DNA of 64,000 nucleotides from JAHJQZ01 sp963675235 (GTDB lineage Bacteria; Pseudomonadota; Alphaproteobacteria; Rhizobiales; Devosiaceae): contig CAXXFU010000009.1 of NCBI GenBank assembly GCA_963675235.2, forward strand, positions 116,478 through 180,477, given 5' to 3'. How positions within the stretch are numbered: position 1 is the stretch's first letter; each line of letters begins with the position of its first letter. Positions 16,491 to 24,865 of the stretch are shown here, in pieces. The position numbers and the translations under genes are program-made. The notes under the pieces are model-generated. The model was not told the DNA's origin, searched no databases, and saw only the letters and a list, made by a program, of their open reading frames with translations.

Positions 16491-17173
16491 GCCCTGGCCT
16501 TTTTTGTCTGGCGAATGCCTTCGCCAAGCATCCACCCTATCAGCACGACTGCCAAGCCCGCACCGACGCATTCGGCGATGACGAAGCCGGGCAAATCGAC
16601 GGGCCGGATGCCGGAAAAGGTGTCGGTCAGGCCGCGGGCGATGGCGACGGCCGGATTGGCGAAGCTCGTCGACGCCGTGAACCAATAGGCGGCAGTGATG
16701 TAGAGCCCGACAAGCCACGGCACCGCGTCGGCGCGGAAACGGATGCCGGCGAGAATGGTTGCAACGAGACCGAAGGTCGCGACGATCTCGGCCAGCCATT
16801 GTCCGGCGCCGGTGCGGACGGTCTCGGAGACCTGTACCGGCGCAAGGTCGAACATCATATGGGCGAGGATCGTGCCGATGATGCCACCCAGTATCTGCGC
16901 GCCGACATAGGCGCCGGCCTCGGCCGGTCTCTGTTCGCCGCGCAAAAGGAAGGCAAAGGTCACGGCGGGATTGAAATGCGCCCCCGAGACCGGCCTGAGA
17001 ATGGTGATCAGAACAACCAGGATCGCGCCGGTCGGGATGGTGTTGCCCAAAAGAGCAAGCGCAACATCACCGGTCAGGCGGTCGGCCATGATGCCGGAAC
17101 CGACAACGGTGCCGACAAGAAAGGCAGTACCGAGCGTCTCGGCGAACAGGCGCCGGGGCAGGTCGAAACTCAT
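16487..17173 (-). CDS. aqpS: Aquaglyceroporin AqpS (arsenite channel)
   Basis: 228-aa major intrinsic protein with six hydrophobic segments and two NPA boxes (Asn68 in HFNPAVTF, Asn173 in FANPAVAIA). In S. meliloti the ars operon is arsR-aqpS-arsC-arsH, and AqpS lets As(III) produced by ArsC leave down its gradient. Placement here between two arsenate reductases, with ATGA overlaps on both sides, supports that role. No ArsB or Acr3 pump is present in this operon. Confidence 0.83.
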   Translation of the reverse strand: MSFDLPRRLFAETLGTAFLVGTVVGSGIMADRLTGDVALALLGNTIPTGAILVVLITILRPVSGAHFNPAVTFAFLLRGEQRPAEAGAYVGAQILGGIIGTILAHMMFDLAPVQVSETVRTGAGQWLAEIVATFGLVATILAGIRFRADAVPWLVGLYITAAYWFTASTSFANPAVAIARGLTDTFSGIRPVDLPGFVIAECVGAGLAVVLIGWMLGEGIRQTKKARA

Positions 17174-17679
17174 TCGGCAGTGGTGTCCTTGGTCGCGCCG
17201 ATCTTGTCGAGATGCTTTTGCAGCGCCAGGCGGTCGAGCGAGGCAAGCGGCAGGTTGATGAAGATCGAGATGCGGTTGGAGAGCATGCGGTAGGCATCCG
17301 CGAAGGCGAGCCGGCGTTCGGCGTCGCTGCCCTCGACCGCCGCCGGATCGGGCACGCCCCAATGCGCCGTCATCGGCTGGCCCGGCCAGATCGGGCAGAC
17401 CTCGTTGGCGGCGTTGTCGCACACGGTGAAGACGAAATCCATTTCCGGCGCACCGGCGCCGGCGAATTCGTCCCAGCTTTTCGAGCGGGCGAAGCTGGTG
17501 TCGTGATTGTGTTTCTTCAGCAGGTCAATGGCGAACGGGTGCGGTTCGGGCTTGGGCTGCGAGCCGGCGGAAAAGGCGTTGAAACGGCCTAGGCCTTCGC
17601 GCTTGAGGATCGCTTCGGCAAGAATGGACCGGGCCGAGTTGCCGGTGCAAAGGAACAGGACGTTAGGCACACGCGTCAT
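17170..17679 (-). CDS. arsC: Arsenate reductase, low-molecular-weight phosphatase type
   Basis: 169 aa, low-molecular-weight tyrosine-phosphatase fold. The P-loop is CTGNSARS with Cys11 (C-X5-R). The resolving pair Cys87 and Cys95 lies in CDNAANEVCP, and a DPA motif (VPDPAAVEG) follows. This is the thioredoxin-coupled ArsC family. It overlaps arsR by 17 bp and aqpS by 4 bp. It converts As(V) to As(III) for exit through AqpS. Confidence 0.87.
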   Translation of the reverse strand: MTRVPNVLFLCTGNSARSILAEAILKREGLGRFNAFSAGSQPKPEPHPFAIDLLKKHNHDTSFARSKSWDEFAGAGAPEMDFVFTVCDNAANEVCPIWPGQPMTAHWGVPDPAAVEGSDAERRLAFADAYRMLSNRISIFINLPLASLDRLALQKHLDKIGATKDTTAE

Positions 17680-18025
17680 CGCGGCACTCCTCGGGTTGGG
17701 CACAGGCGATCTGCTCGATGACCGGTTGGCACAGTTCCGGCCGGCCACCGCAGCAGTCTTCCATCAGATAAGCAAGAAGACCCTGCATGCCGTCCATGTC
17801 AGCATGATAACGAATGGCGCGGCCTTCGCGGGTGTTGCGCACCAGCCCGGCAGTGAGCAGCACGGCGAGATTGGCCGACATGGTGTTCTGCCGGACGCCG
17901 AGTGCATCGCTGATCTCTCCGGCGAGCATGCCGGTCTCGCCCATGCGCACGAGCAGCCGGAACACGTCGAGCCGTGTCGGCTGGCTGAGGGCTGCGAAAG
18001 CGGCGAGGGCCTGGGTCATATCCAT
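17663..18025 (-). CDS. arsR: ArsR-family arsenite-responsive repressor
   Basis: 120-aa winged-helix ArsR/SmtB repressor, first gene of the leftward ars operon. The recognition helix region is ALGVRQNTMSANLAVL. A C-terminal cysteine cluster (Cys91, Cys92, Cys99 in EDCCGGRPELC, plus Cys108, 114, 119) resembles the C-terminal As(III) site of Acidithiobacillus-type ArsR rather than the ELCVCDL site. Start at 18025 or, two codons later, at 18019; no clear ribosome-binding site, so leaderless translation is possible. Confidence 0.88.
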   Translation of the reverse strand: MDMTQALAAFAALSQPTRLDVFRLLVRMGETGMLAGEISDALGVRQNTMSANLAVLLTAGLVRNTREGRAIRYHADMDGMQGLLAYLMEDCCGGRPELCQPVIEQIACAQPEECRDDACA

Positions 18026-18056
18026 ATATCATGAATAATCGATATTATGAGTCAAA
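18026..18056 (-). promoter_or_regulatory. Promoter/operator region of the ars operon
   Basis: Short AT-rich stretch immediately upstream of arsR. TTGACT (minus strand, 18055-18050) may be the -35. The sequence between it and the start has imperfect dyad symmetry (CATAATA against TATTCATG), suited to ArsR binding. Weakly defined. Confidence 0.35.
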
Positions 18057-18232
18057 GCAAGACCGTATCGCATTGATGCCGTGGCGAAGTGGTGGGCGTC
18101 AGCAGGCGGCGCCAACAGGGCATCCGGTGTCCAATCCCGCCGGGCTCTGCGAAACCGTCTGAGCCGTCACCACCTTGCTGCGCCGGAGATCGAGATCATT
18201 GCGCCGTGACCGGTGGGCGGCTGCTGCGTCAT

Positions 18233-18276
18233 CTTGCACCTTGCAATACGCCGCTTATGCGCATATGCGCATAAGC
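18233..18276 (+). promoter_or_regulatory. Promoter and perfect palindromic operator of the arsR2-permease operon
   Basis: CTTGCA (18233-18238), 17 bp, then TATGCG (18256-18261). The -10 lies inside a perfect 24-bp palindrome at 18253-18276 whose half-site is GCTTATGCGCAT. Overlap with the -10 suggests direct repression, most simply by the ArsR-family product of the next gene. The rest of the 18057-18368 gap holds no recognisable gene. Confidence 0.65.
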
Positions 18277-18368
18277 AACGGAGGCAGGCAACGATTCCGA
18301 GCGGCGGCGCCGTCAGGCGCAAAGGCCAACGGAATCAAGCGCAGGCGGAGACAGGGGCGATCACGGAC

Positions 18369-18707
18369 ATGGCAGACAAAGGTGCAACGACCGCCAATGA
18401 CGCATTGCGGGCCGAAAGGCTGGTGCGGGTGCTGTCGGCGCTGGCCGAACCGACGCGGCTCGAGACCATGCGACTGCTCATCCGCCAGGGCGAACTCTGC
18501 GCCTGCGAACTCACACCGAGCCTCAATGCCACCCAGAGCCGGATGTCGCGGCATCTGCAAACGCTCAAGCAGGCCGGTCTGGTAACCGACCGGCGCGACG
18601 CCCAGCGCGTGCTCTATCGCGTCAATCCGGCGCTTCCCCCGGATATCGGCAATGTGCTCGACGCCGTGATGGCGGCGCGCGAAGGAACGGCGAGGCGGGT
18701 GGCATGA
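18369..18707 (+). CDS. ArsR-family metal(loid)-responsive regulator
   Basis: 112-aa winged-helix repressor with the classical metal-binding box ELCACEL (Cys44, Cys46) in the recognition helix region, followed by NATQSRMSRHLQTLKQAGLV. It differs from the ArsR encoded leftward, whose cysteines are C-terminal. Its stop overlaps the permease start by 4 bp, and it probably binds the palindrome at 18253-18276. The metal could be As(III), Sb(III) or another thiophilic ion. Confidence 0.85.
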   Translation: MADKGATTANDALRAERLVRVLSALAEPTRLETMRLLIRQGELCACELTPSLNATQSRMSRHLQTLKQAGLVTDRRDAQRVLYRVNPALPPDIGNVLDAVMAAREGTARRVA

Positions 18708-19759
18708 GCCTTTCGATCGACGATCTGCGCCGCGGGGCGCTGCCGGGCTGGCTCTGGCATGTCGGGCTCGCCGTCGGCGTTGTGTTGTGGTGGCTGGTCT
18801 ATGACCGCCTGCCGGCCTTTTCCGAGGCGTTGGTTGGCGTGCTGCCGGTGGCGCGTGACAGCCATACCGGTTCGGCGCTGGCCTTCTTTTTCTATGATGT
18901 GCCCAAGGTGCTGATGCTTCTGGCGCTGATCGTTTTCGCCATGGGTGTGGTCCGCTCGTTCTTTTCGCCGGAACGCACGCGTGCGCTGCTATCGGGCCGA
19001 CGCGAGGGCGTAGCCAATGTGATGGCGGCCGGGCTCGGTGTCCTGACCCCGTTCTGCTCGTGCTCGGCGGTGCCGCTTTTCGTCGGCTTCGTTTCCGCCG
19101 GCATTCCGCTCGGCGTGACCTTTTCCTTCCTCATCGCCGCACCGATGGTCAACGAGGTGGCTCTGATCCTTCTGATCGGCCTTGTCGGCTGGCCGGTCGC
19201 CATGGCCTATCTCGGTTTCGGGCTGGCACTGGCCATCATTGCCGGCTGGGTGATCGGACGGCTCCGCGTCGAGCACTGGCTGCAGGACTGGGTGCGCAAC
19301 GTGCCTGCCGGGCCGTCGGGCGGCGTTACGGGTGAGGATCCGGACTGGACCGACCGTTACCGCGCCGGCTTTGCCGCTGTTGCCGATATCTTTTCCAAGG
19401 TCTGGTTCTGGATCGTCGTCGGCATTGCCGTCGGCGCCCTGATCCACGGCTACGTGCCCGAAGCCCTGATGGCCGAAATTCTCGGCGCCGACAGCTGGTG
19501 GTCGGTCCCGGCAGCGGTTCTGATCGGCATACCGATGTATTCCAACGCCGCCGGCATCATCCCCATTGTCGAAGCGTTGCTCGGCAAGGGCGCGGCCCTT
19601 GGCACCGTTCTGGCGTTCATGATGTCGGTCATCGCCCTGTCGCTGCCCGAGATGATCATCCTGAGAAAGGTGCTGACGCTCAGGCTGATCGCGCTGTTCA
19701 TCGCAGTGGTTGCGACCGGCATCCTGGCGGTCGGTTTCCTGTTCAATTTCTTGATGTAA
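18704..19759 (+). CDS. Permease of the DUF318/ArsP-like family (PF03773)
   Basis: 351-aa integral membrane protein with about eight hydrophobic segments. The family hallmark FCSCSAVPLF is at about residues 117-126 (Cys118, Cys120), with the second-half motif YSNAAGIIPI. Relatives include ArsP, which exports trivalent organoarsenicals, and predicted metal exporters. The neighbours (ArsR-type regulator, mini-thioredoxin) support a metal(loid) efflux role. Cargo is not determinable. Confidence 0.8.
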   Translation: MSLSIDDLRRGALPGWLWHVGLAVGVVLWWLVYDRLPAFSEALVGVLPVARDSHTGSALAFFFYDVPKVLMLLALIVFAMGVVRSFFSPERTRALLSGRREGVANVMAAGLGVLTPFCSCSAVPLFVGFVSAGIPLGVTFSFLIAAPMVNEVALILLIGLVGWPVAMAYLGFGLALAIIAGWVIGRLRVEHWLQDWVRNVPAGPSGGVTGEDPDWTDRYRAGFAAVADIFSKVWFWIVVGIAVGALIHGYVPEALMAEILGADSWWSVPAAVLIGIPMYSNAAGIIPIVEALLGKGAALGTVLAFMMSVIALSLPEMIILRKVLTLRLIALFIAVVATGILAVGFLFNFLM

Positions 19760-19769
19760 GGAGCTCTCC

Positions 19770-20006
19770 ATGAAAGACGTGAAGGTCTACGGCCCGGGCT
19801 GCGCCCGCTGCGAGAAAACGGCGGAAATGGTCCGCGCCGCCGCCGCCAAGCTCGGCATCGAGGTCGAGGTCGAAAAGATCACAGACATGGCCGCGATCGC
19901 CGGCGCTGGCGTCCTGTCGACGCCGGGCGTTTCCATCGACGGCAAGCTCGTCCATGCCGGCGGTCTCCCCGATGCGGCAAAGCTCGAGGGCTGGCTCAAG
20001 GCCTGA
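19770..20006 (+). CDS. Mini-thioredoxin/glutaredoxin-like protein (Thioredoxin_3)
   Basis: 78 aa with CARC at residues 11-14 (GPGCARCEKT) and a cis-Pro-type turn (LSTPGVSIDG). This is the TM0996/MTH895 redox-disulfide family, often encoded beside PF03773 permeases. It probably keeps the metal(loid) or the permease thiols reduced. It is 10 bp after the permease stop, same operon. Confidence 0.83.
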   Translation: MKDVKVYGPGCARCEKTAEMVRAAAAKLGIEVEVEKITDMAAIAGAGVLSTPGVSIDGKLVHAGGLPDAAKLEGWLKA

Positions 20007-20010
20007 TCGC

Positions 20011-20033
20011 GACCGGCCGGCGTTTTGCCGGTC
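20011..20033. terminator. Possible weak terminator after the permease operon
   Basis: GACCGGC, a 9-nt loop ending in TTTT, then GCCGGTC: a 7-bp stem right after the mini-thioredoxin stop. No T-run follows the stem, so termination is uncertain. Confidence 0.35.
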
Positions 20034-20139
20034 GACAGGACTAAGAATCTCCGCATGAACGCGCTATAGTCTTTCCATGCCGGGTCCGGGGCTACGGACC
20101 CGGCATCGTCTTGTCACGCCAGCAGCGGAAGGAAAGATC

Positions 20140-21144
20140 ATGACGGAACGCAAGGTCAGGTGGGGTATTCTGTCGACTGCCAATATCGGCGTGGCAAAGG
20201 TCATTCCGGGAATACAGAAATCACCGTCGTCCGTGGTCACCGCCATTTGCTCGCGCGACGGCGCGCGGGCGCGCCAGGTTGCCGACGGGCTCGGCATCGA
20301 AAAGGCCTATGGCTCCTATGAGGAGCTTCTTGCCGACCCCGAGATCGACGCCATCTACAATCCGCTGCCCAATGACCTTCATGTCGAGTGGACGCTGAAG
20401 GCGGCCCAGGCCGGCAAGCATGTGCTTTGCGAAAAACCGATCGGGCTCGATGCCGCCGATGCCGAACGGCTGAGGGCCGCGCCGGACAATGTGCTCGTCA
20501 CCGAAGCCTTCATGGTGCGCTACCACCCGCAATGGTTGCGCGTGCGTGAAATGGTGCGGTCCGGTGCGCTCGGCGAAGTGCGGACTGTGCAGGCGGCGTT
20601 CTCCTATTTCAACATCAATCCGGAGAACATCCGCAACAAGCCGGAGAACGGCGGCGGCGGCATGATGGATATCGGCTGCTATCCGATCACCGCGGGGCGG
20701 TTCTTTTTCGAAGCCGAGCCCAAGCGCGTCCTGGCGCTGATCGATCGCGACCCGACCTTCGGCGTCGACCGGCTGGCCTCCGTCATCGCCGATTTCGGCG
20801 GCGGGCGGCAGCTGAGCTTCGTGGTTTCGACCCAGCTCGTGCCCTATCAGAAGGTCCATGTCTTCGGCACCAAGGCCCGGGCCGAGATCGTCATTCCCTT
20901 CAATGCACCGGCGGACAAGGCCACCGCCATCAAGCTCGATTCCGGTTTCAGTCTCGACGACAGCCTTGTCGGGCGCGAGATCATTCCTTCATGCGACCAG
21001 TACACCGAACAGGCCGAGACCATGGCTCAGGCCATTCTCAATGGAACCGGCCTGCCGTACGGTATCGAGGATTCGATTGCCTCGATGCGGGTGATCGATG
21101 CCGCATTCGCAAGCGAAAAGTCCGGTACCTGGGCTGACGTCTGA
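20140..21144 (+). CDS. Gfo/Idh/MocA-family oxidoreductase
   Basis: 334-aa NAD(P)-dependent sugar or inositol oxidoreductase. An N-terminal Rossmann domain (WGILSTANIG) leads to the family motif CEKPIG at about residue 95, then the C-terminal alpha/beta domain (GGGGMMDIGCYPI). The ATG at 20140 is chosen for the GGAAGGAAAG ribosome-binding site. It is a single gene with no obvious operon partner; the substrate is unknown. Confidence 0.85.
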   Translation: MTERKVRWGILSTANIGVAKVIPGIQKSPSSVVTAICSRDGARARQVADGLGIEKAYGSYEELLADPEIDAIYNPLPNDLHVEWTLKAAQAGKHVLCEKPIGLDAADAERLRAAPDNVLVTEAFMVRYHPQWLRVREMVRSGALGEVRTVQAAFSYFNINPENIRNKPENGGGGMMDIGCYPITAGRFFFEAEPKRVLALIDRDPTFGVDRLASVIADFGGGRQLSFVVSTQLVPYQKVHVFGTKARAEIVIPFNAPADKATAIKLDSGFSLDDSLVGREIIPSCDQYTEQAETMAQAILNGTGLPYGIEDSIASMRVIDAAFASEKSGTWADV

Positions 21145-21318
21145 GCCGTTCCAGTCTTTCGCAGACACGGTGGGCATCACCCGGTGCCTGCCGAGTTTGC
21201 GGGCCTTGCGCGGGCGGCGGCCATGTCGTTAACGAACCATTATCCGCAATATCGGCATTTGATTGATTCGGATCGGGCGAGGGGAGACACTTGCTCCAAA
21301 CAGAATTGGAGCACTCTC

Positions 21319-21813
21319 ATGTCGCGCAAGATTTCGGCGATAGCCATATGCATTTCCGCGGCGCTCTGCGCCGCTCCTGCCGCCGCCCAGGACTACTACG
21401 GCTCGGCCTCGCCACTCGAAGGCGCCTATGTCGGTGGCTATGCCGGCGGCAATTTCGATCCCAACGCCTCCTGGGCCATTGGCGCCATGGCCGGCGTCAA
21501 TTTCGAGGTGACGCCCGGCGTCATTGCCGGCCTTGAAGCGCAGGGCGGCGTCAACACCGACGGCACCACCACAACGCTTGAAGGCCTGATGCTCGGGCGT
21601 GGCGGCGCGGCGGTCACACCCGACTCGATGATTTACGGGCAGGTGGGCGTCGGTACGATCGGCGGCACCGGTTCGTGGGCCATTGGCGGCGGCGGCGAAG
21701 CCGTGGTTGCGCCGCAGCTCGGCGTGCGCGGCGACATTCTGGCCACCGGCCCCTGGGGCAATTCCCTCAATCGCACCAAGGCAACTCTCGGCATGGTCTG
21801 GCATGTGAAATAG
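21319..21813 (+). CDS. Small secreted or outer-membrane glycine-rich protein
   Basis: 164 aa with a signal peptide ending APAAAQ (about residue 24). The mature chain is Gly/Ala-rich with alternating strands (GAYVGGYAGG, WAIGAMAGVNF, YGQVGVGTIGG) and ends in an aromatic-rich TLGMVWHVK, suggesting a small outer-membrane beta-barrel. I do not recognise a specific family. Start at 21319 is chosen because it gives the signal peptide. A strong terminator follows 27 bp after the stop. Confidence 0.65.
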   Translation: MSRKISAIAICISAALCAAPAAAQDYYGSASPLEGAYVGGYAGGNFDPNASWAIGAMAGVNFEVTPGVIAGLEAQGGVNTDGTTTTLEGLMLGRGGAAVTPDSMIYGQVGVGTIGGTGSWAIGGGGEAVVAPQLGVRGDILATGPWGNSLNRTKATLGMVWHVK

Positions 21814-21840
21814 ACCTTGCAACACATCTTGGTCGACAAG

Positions 21841-21866
21841 AGCCCCGCTTCGGCGGGGCTTTTTTT
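21841..21866 (+). terminator. Strong Rho-independent terminator
   Basis: AGCCCCGC-TTCG-GCGGGGCT, a perfect 8-bp stem with a stable TTCG tetraloop, followed by a run of Ts. It ends the outer-membrane protein transcript. Confidence 0.92.
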
Positions 21867-21917
21867 GTCTTGAGCCGAAGGGCGGGCCTTTGCCCCGGCA
21901 AGGGATGGGATCCTGGC

Positions 21918-21938
21918 AAGCCCGAGAGCGGGTTTTTT
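21918..21938 (+). terminator. Second tandem terminator upstream of nuoA
   Basis: AAGCCCG-AGAG-CGGGTTTTTT: about seven pairs including one G-U, then a T-run. With the terminator at 21841 it insulates the nuo operon. Confidence 0.6.
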
Positions 21939-22127
21939 GGCGCGGCACGTCGTCATCCCGGCTCTCACGCAGTTCCAGGTTCAGAATCTTCATCGAACGG
22001 CCCGGAACACTTGCAACGCCGGAGGCGCTAGGCTAAGCCGGTCCTCGAACCCGCCAGGGATAGATTGCCGCAGGCGAATGTGTCCCAAGTGGCCTCCACA
22101 CCGGAGGAAACAAGCACAGGTTTGCTC

Positions 22128-22493
22128 ATGTCTGAACTTCTCAACTCCTATCTCCCCATCGTGATTTTCATCGCGCTGTCCGGGGTGATCGGATTGGCTC
22201 TGCTGGTTGCCCCCTTCATCATCGCCATCAAGCGTCCCGATCCGGAAAAGGTTTCGGCCTATGAATGCGGTTTCGAGGCGTTCGACGACGCCCGCATGAA
22301 GTTCGATGTCAGGTTCTACCTGGTTGCGATCCTGTTCATCATCTTCGACCTCGAAGTGGCCTTCCTGTTTCCATGGGCCGCGGCATTCCGCGATGTCGGC
22401 TGGTTCGGCTTTGTCTCGATGATGATCTTCCTCGGCGTTCTGACCGTCGGATTTGTCTACGAATGGCGCAAGGGAGCCCTCGAATGGGATTAG
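22128..22493 (+). CDS. nuoA: NADH-quinone oxidoreductase subunit A
   Basis: 121-aa membrane subunit of complex I with three hydrophobic helices. The loop with the conserved Cys (SAYECGFEAFDDAR) and the segment LFIIFDLEVAFLFPW are typical. First gene of the nuo operon; the ATG at 22128 follows GGAGGAAACAAG. Its stop overlaps nuoB by 10 bp. Confidence 0.96.
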   Translation: MSELLNSYLPIVIFIALSGVIGLALLVAPFIIAIKRPDPEKVSAYECGFEAFDDARMKFDVRFYLVAILFIIFDLEVAFLFPWAAAFRDVGWFGFVSMMIFLGVLTVGFVYEWRKGALEWD

Positions 22494-23062
22494 AGAGCGA
22501 CAAGACTCTGGTCGCGCCCGCGCCCAAGGGGATCATCGATCCGCGCACCGGCAAGCCGGTTGGCGCCGACGATCCGACCTTTGTCGAGATCGACAACGAG
22601 CTGGCCGACAAGGGGTTCCTGGTCACCACCGTCGATGAATTGATCAACTGGTCGCGCACCGGTTCGCTGATGTGGATGACATTCGGTCTTGCCTGCTGCG
22701 CCGTCGAGATGATGCACACCTCGATGCCGCGCTACGACGCCGAGCGCTACGGTTTCGCCCCGCGCGCTTCGCCGCGTCAGTCCGACGTGATGATCGTCGC
22801 CGGCACGCTGACCAACAAGATGGCGCCTGCGCTCCGCAAGGTCTACGACCAGATGCCGGAACCGCGCTATGTCATTTCCATGGGCTCATGCGCCAATGGC
22901 GGCGGCTATTATCACTATTCCTATTCCGTGGTCCGGGGGTGCGACCGCGTCGTGCCCGTCGACATCTATGTCCCGGGCTGCCCGCCGACGGCGGAGGCGC
23001 TGCTTTACGGCGTCCTCATGCTGCAAAAGAAAATCCGCCGTACCGGCACCATCGAGAGATAG
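22484..23062 (+). CDS. nuoB: NADH-quinone oxidoreductase subunit B
   Basis: 192-aa peripheral subunit that carries the terminal 4Fe-4S cluster N2 and passes electrons to quinone. Ligands Cys71, Cys72 (LACCAVEMM), Cys136 (GSCANGG) and Cys166 (PGCPPTAE) are all present. The N-terminal extension of about 30 residues is longer than in minimal NuoB. It starts inside nuoA. Confidence 0.96.
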   Translation: MGLESDKTLVAPAPKGIIDPRTGKPVGADDPTFVEIDNELADKGFLVTTVDELINWSRTGSLMWMTFGLACCAVEMMHTSMPRYDAERYGFAPRASPRQSDVMIVAGTLTNKMAPALRKVYDQMPEPRYVISMGSCANGGGYYHYSYSVVRGCDRVVPVDIYVPGCPPTAEALLYGVLMLQKKIRRTGTIER

Positions 23063-23071
23063 GTCCAGGCA

Positions 23072-23674
23072 ATGGATGAAGTGCTCAGCGATCTGAGCGA
23101 GTACATCTCGCTCAAGTTCGACGACAAGGTCGAGGCGACCGCCGCGTTCGGCGAATTGACGCTTCAGGTCGGCCGCGACGACCTGCTCGAGCTTTTGAGG
23201 TTCCTGCACGACGACAGCCGCTGCCGTTTCGTCAATTTCACCGATCTGTGCGGGGTCGATTATCCCGAGCGGGCCGAACGGTTCGACGTGGTCTATCACT
23301 TCCTCAGCCCGACCCAGAATGTCCGGATCAGGGTCAAGACGCGGACCGACGAGGACACGCCTGTCGCCTCGATCACCGAGATCTATCCCGGTGCCGAATG
23401 GTTCGAACGGGAAGCCTACGACATGTATGGAATTCTGTTCTCCAGGCACCCCGATCTGAGGCGTATCCTGACCGATTACGGCTTCGACGGGCATCCTTTG
23501 CGCAAGGATTTTCCGCTGACCGGGTTTGTCGAGGTGCGCTACGACGAGGAGCGCAAGCAGGTCGTGTACGAACCGGTCAAGCTGGCGCAGGAATTCCGGA
23601 ATTTCGATTACCTCAGCCCCTGGGAAGGCACGGACTACGTGCTGCCGGGCGACGAAAAAGCGAAGGGGGCGTAA
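23072..23674 (+). CDS. nuoC: NADH-quinone oxidoreductase subunit C
   Basis: 200-aa 30-kDa-type subunit of the peripheral arm. The family signature ERE-A-DMYG (WFEREAYDMYGILF) and HPDLRRILTDYGF are present. It is separate from nuoD, unlike the fused NuoCD of E. coli. The nuoD start codon follows the stop directly. Confidence 0.96.
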   Translation: MDEVLSDLSEYISLKFDDKVEATAAFGELTLQVGRDDLLELLRFLHDDSRCRFVNFTDLCGVDYPERAERFDVVYHFLSPTQNVRIRVKTRTDEDTPVASITEIYPGAEWFEREAYDMYGILFSRHPDLRRILTDYGFDGHPLRKDFPLTGFVEVRYDEERKQVVYEPVKLAQEFRNFDYLSPWEGTDYVLPGDEKAKGA

Positions 23675-24865
23675 GTGTCCGAGGCGGAACTTCGCAACTT
23701 CACCATCAACTTCGGTCCGCAGCACCCGGCGGCGCACGGCGTTCTGCGCATGGTGCTCGAGCTTGACGGCGAAATCGTCGAGCGCGTCGATCCCCATGTC
23801 GGCCTGCTGCACCGCGGCACCGAGAAGCTGATCGAGCACAAGACCTATCTGCAGGCCGTGCCCTATTTCGACCGGCTCGACTATGTGGCGCCGATGAACC
23901 AGGAACATGCCTATGCCCTGGCCGTCGAGAAGATGCTCGGCATCACGGTGCCGATGCGCGGCCAGCTCATCCGCGTGCTCTATTCGGAAATCGGCCGCAT
24001 CCTCAATCACCTGTTGAACATCACCACCCAGGCCCTCGACGTCGGCGCGCTGACGCCGCCGCTCTGGGGCTTCGAGGAACGCGAAAAGCTGATGGTGTTC
24101 TACGAACGGGCCTGCGGCGCGCGCATGCACGCGGCCTATATCAGGCCGGGCGGCGTCCATCAGGACCTGCCGCAGGACCTGATCGACGATATCGAGGCCT
24201 GGTGCGATCCCTTCCTCAAGGTCGTTGACGATCTCGATCTGCTCTTGACCGGCAACCGCATTTTCAAACAGCGCAATGTCGACATCGGCGTGGTCTCGCT
24301 GGAAGACGCTTGGAAATGGGGCTTCTCCGGCGTCATGGTGCGCGGCTCGGGCGCGGCCTGGGATCTCAGGAAGTCCCAGCCCTACGAGTGCTACGACCGG
24401 CTCGATTTCGACATTCCGATCGGCAAGAACGGCGACTGCTACGACCGCTATCTCATCCGCATGGAAGAGATGCGCCAGTCGGTTTCGATCATGAGGCAGA
24501 CGATCGCGCTGCTGAATTCGGACGAAGGCAAGGGCCCGGTTTCCGTGACCGACAACAAGGTGGTGCCGCCCAAGCGCGGCGAGATGAAGCGCTCGATGGA
24601 AGCGCTGATCCACCACTTCAAGCTCTACACCGAGGGCTACAAGGTGCCCGAAGGCGAGGTCTACGCCGCCGTCGAAGCCCCCAAGGGTGAATTCGGCGTC
24701 TATCTCGTCTCGGACGGCTCCAACAAGCCTTATCGCTGCAAGATCAAGGCGCCGGGCTTTGCCCATCTGAGCGCCATGGACTTCATTTCCCGGGGGCACA
24801 TGCTGGCGGACATCTCCGCCATTCTCGGTTCCCTCGATATCGTGTTCGGGGAGGTCGACCGCTAA
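23675..24865 (+). CDS. nuoD: NADH-quinone oxidoreductase subunit D
   Basis: 396-aa 49-kDa-type subunit that forms the quinone pocket with NuoB. The N-terminal NFGPQHPAAHGVLR and the stretch HVGLLHRGTEKLIE are diagnostic. GTG start immediately after the nuoC stop. Its stop overlaps the nuoE ATG (TAATG). Confidence 0.96.
   Translation: MSEAELRNFTINFGPQHPAAHGVLRMVLELDGEIVERVDPHVGLLHRGTEKLIEHKTYLQAVPYFDRLDYVAPMNQEHAYALAVEKMLGITVPMRGQLIRVLYSEIGRILNHLLNITTQALDVGALTPPLWGFEEREKLMVFYERACGARMHAAYIRPGGVHQDLPQDLIDDIEAWCDPFLKVVDDLDLLLTGNRIFKQRNVDIGVVSLEDAWKWGFSGVMVRGSGAAWDLRKSQPYECYDRLDFDIPIGKNGDCYDRYLIRMEEMRQSVSIMRQTIALLNSDEGKGPVSVTDNKVVPPKRGEMKRSMEALIHHFKLYTEGYKVPEGEVYAAVEAPKGEFGVYLVSDGSNKPYRCKIKAPGFAHLSAMDFISRGHMLADISAILGSLDIVFGEVDR

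Noticed and set aside
22886..24799. 637-codon leftward open frame opposite nuoB-nuoD
   Set aside because: Antisense shadow of clear complex I genes; low-complexity His/Arg/Gly composition typical of such shadows.
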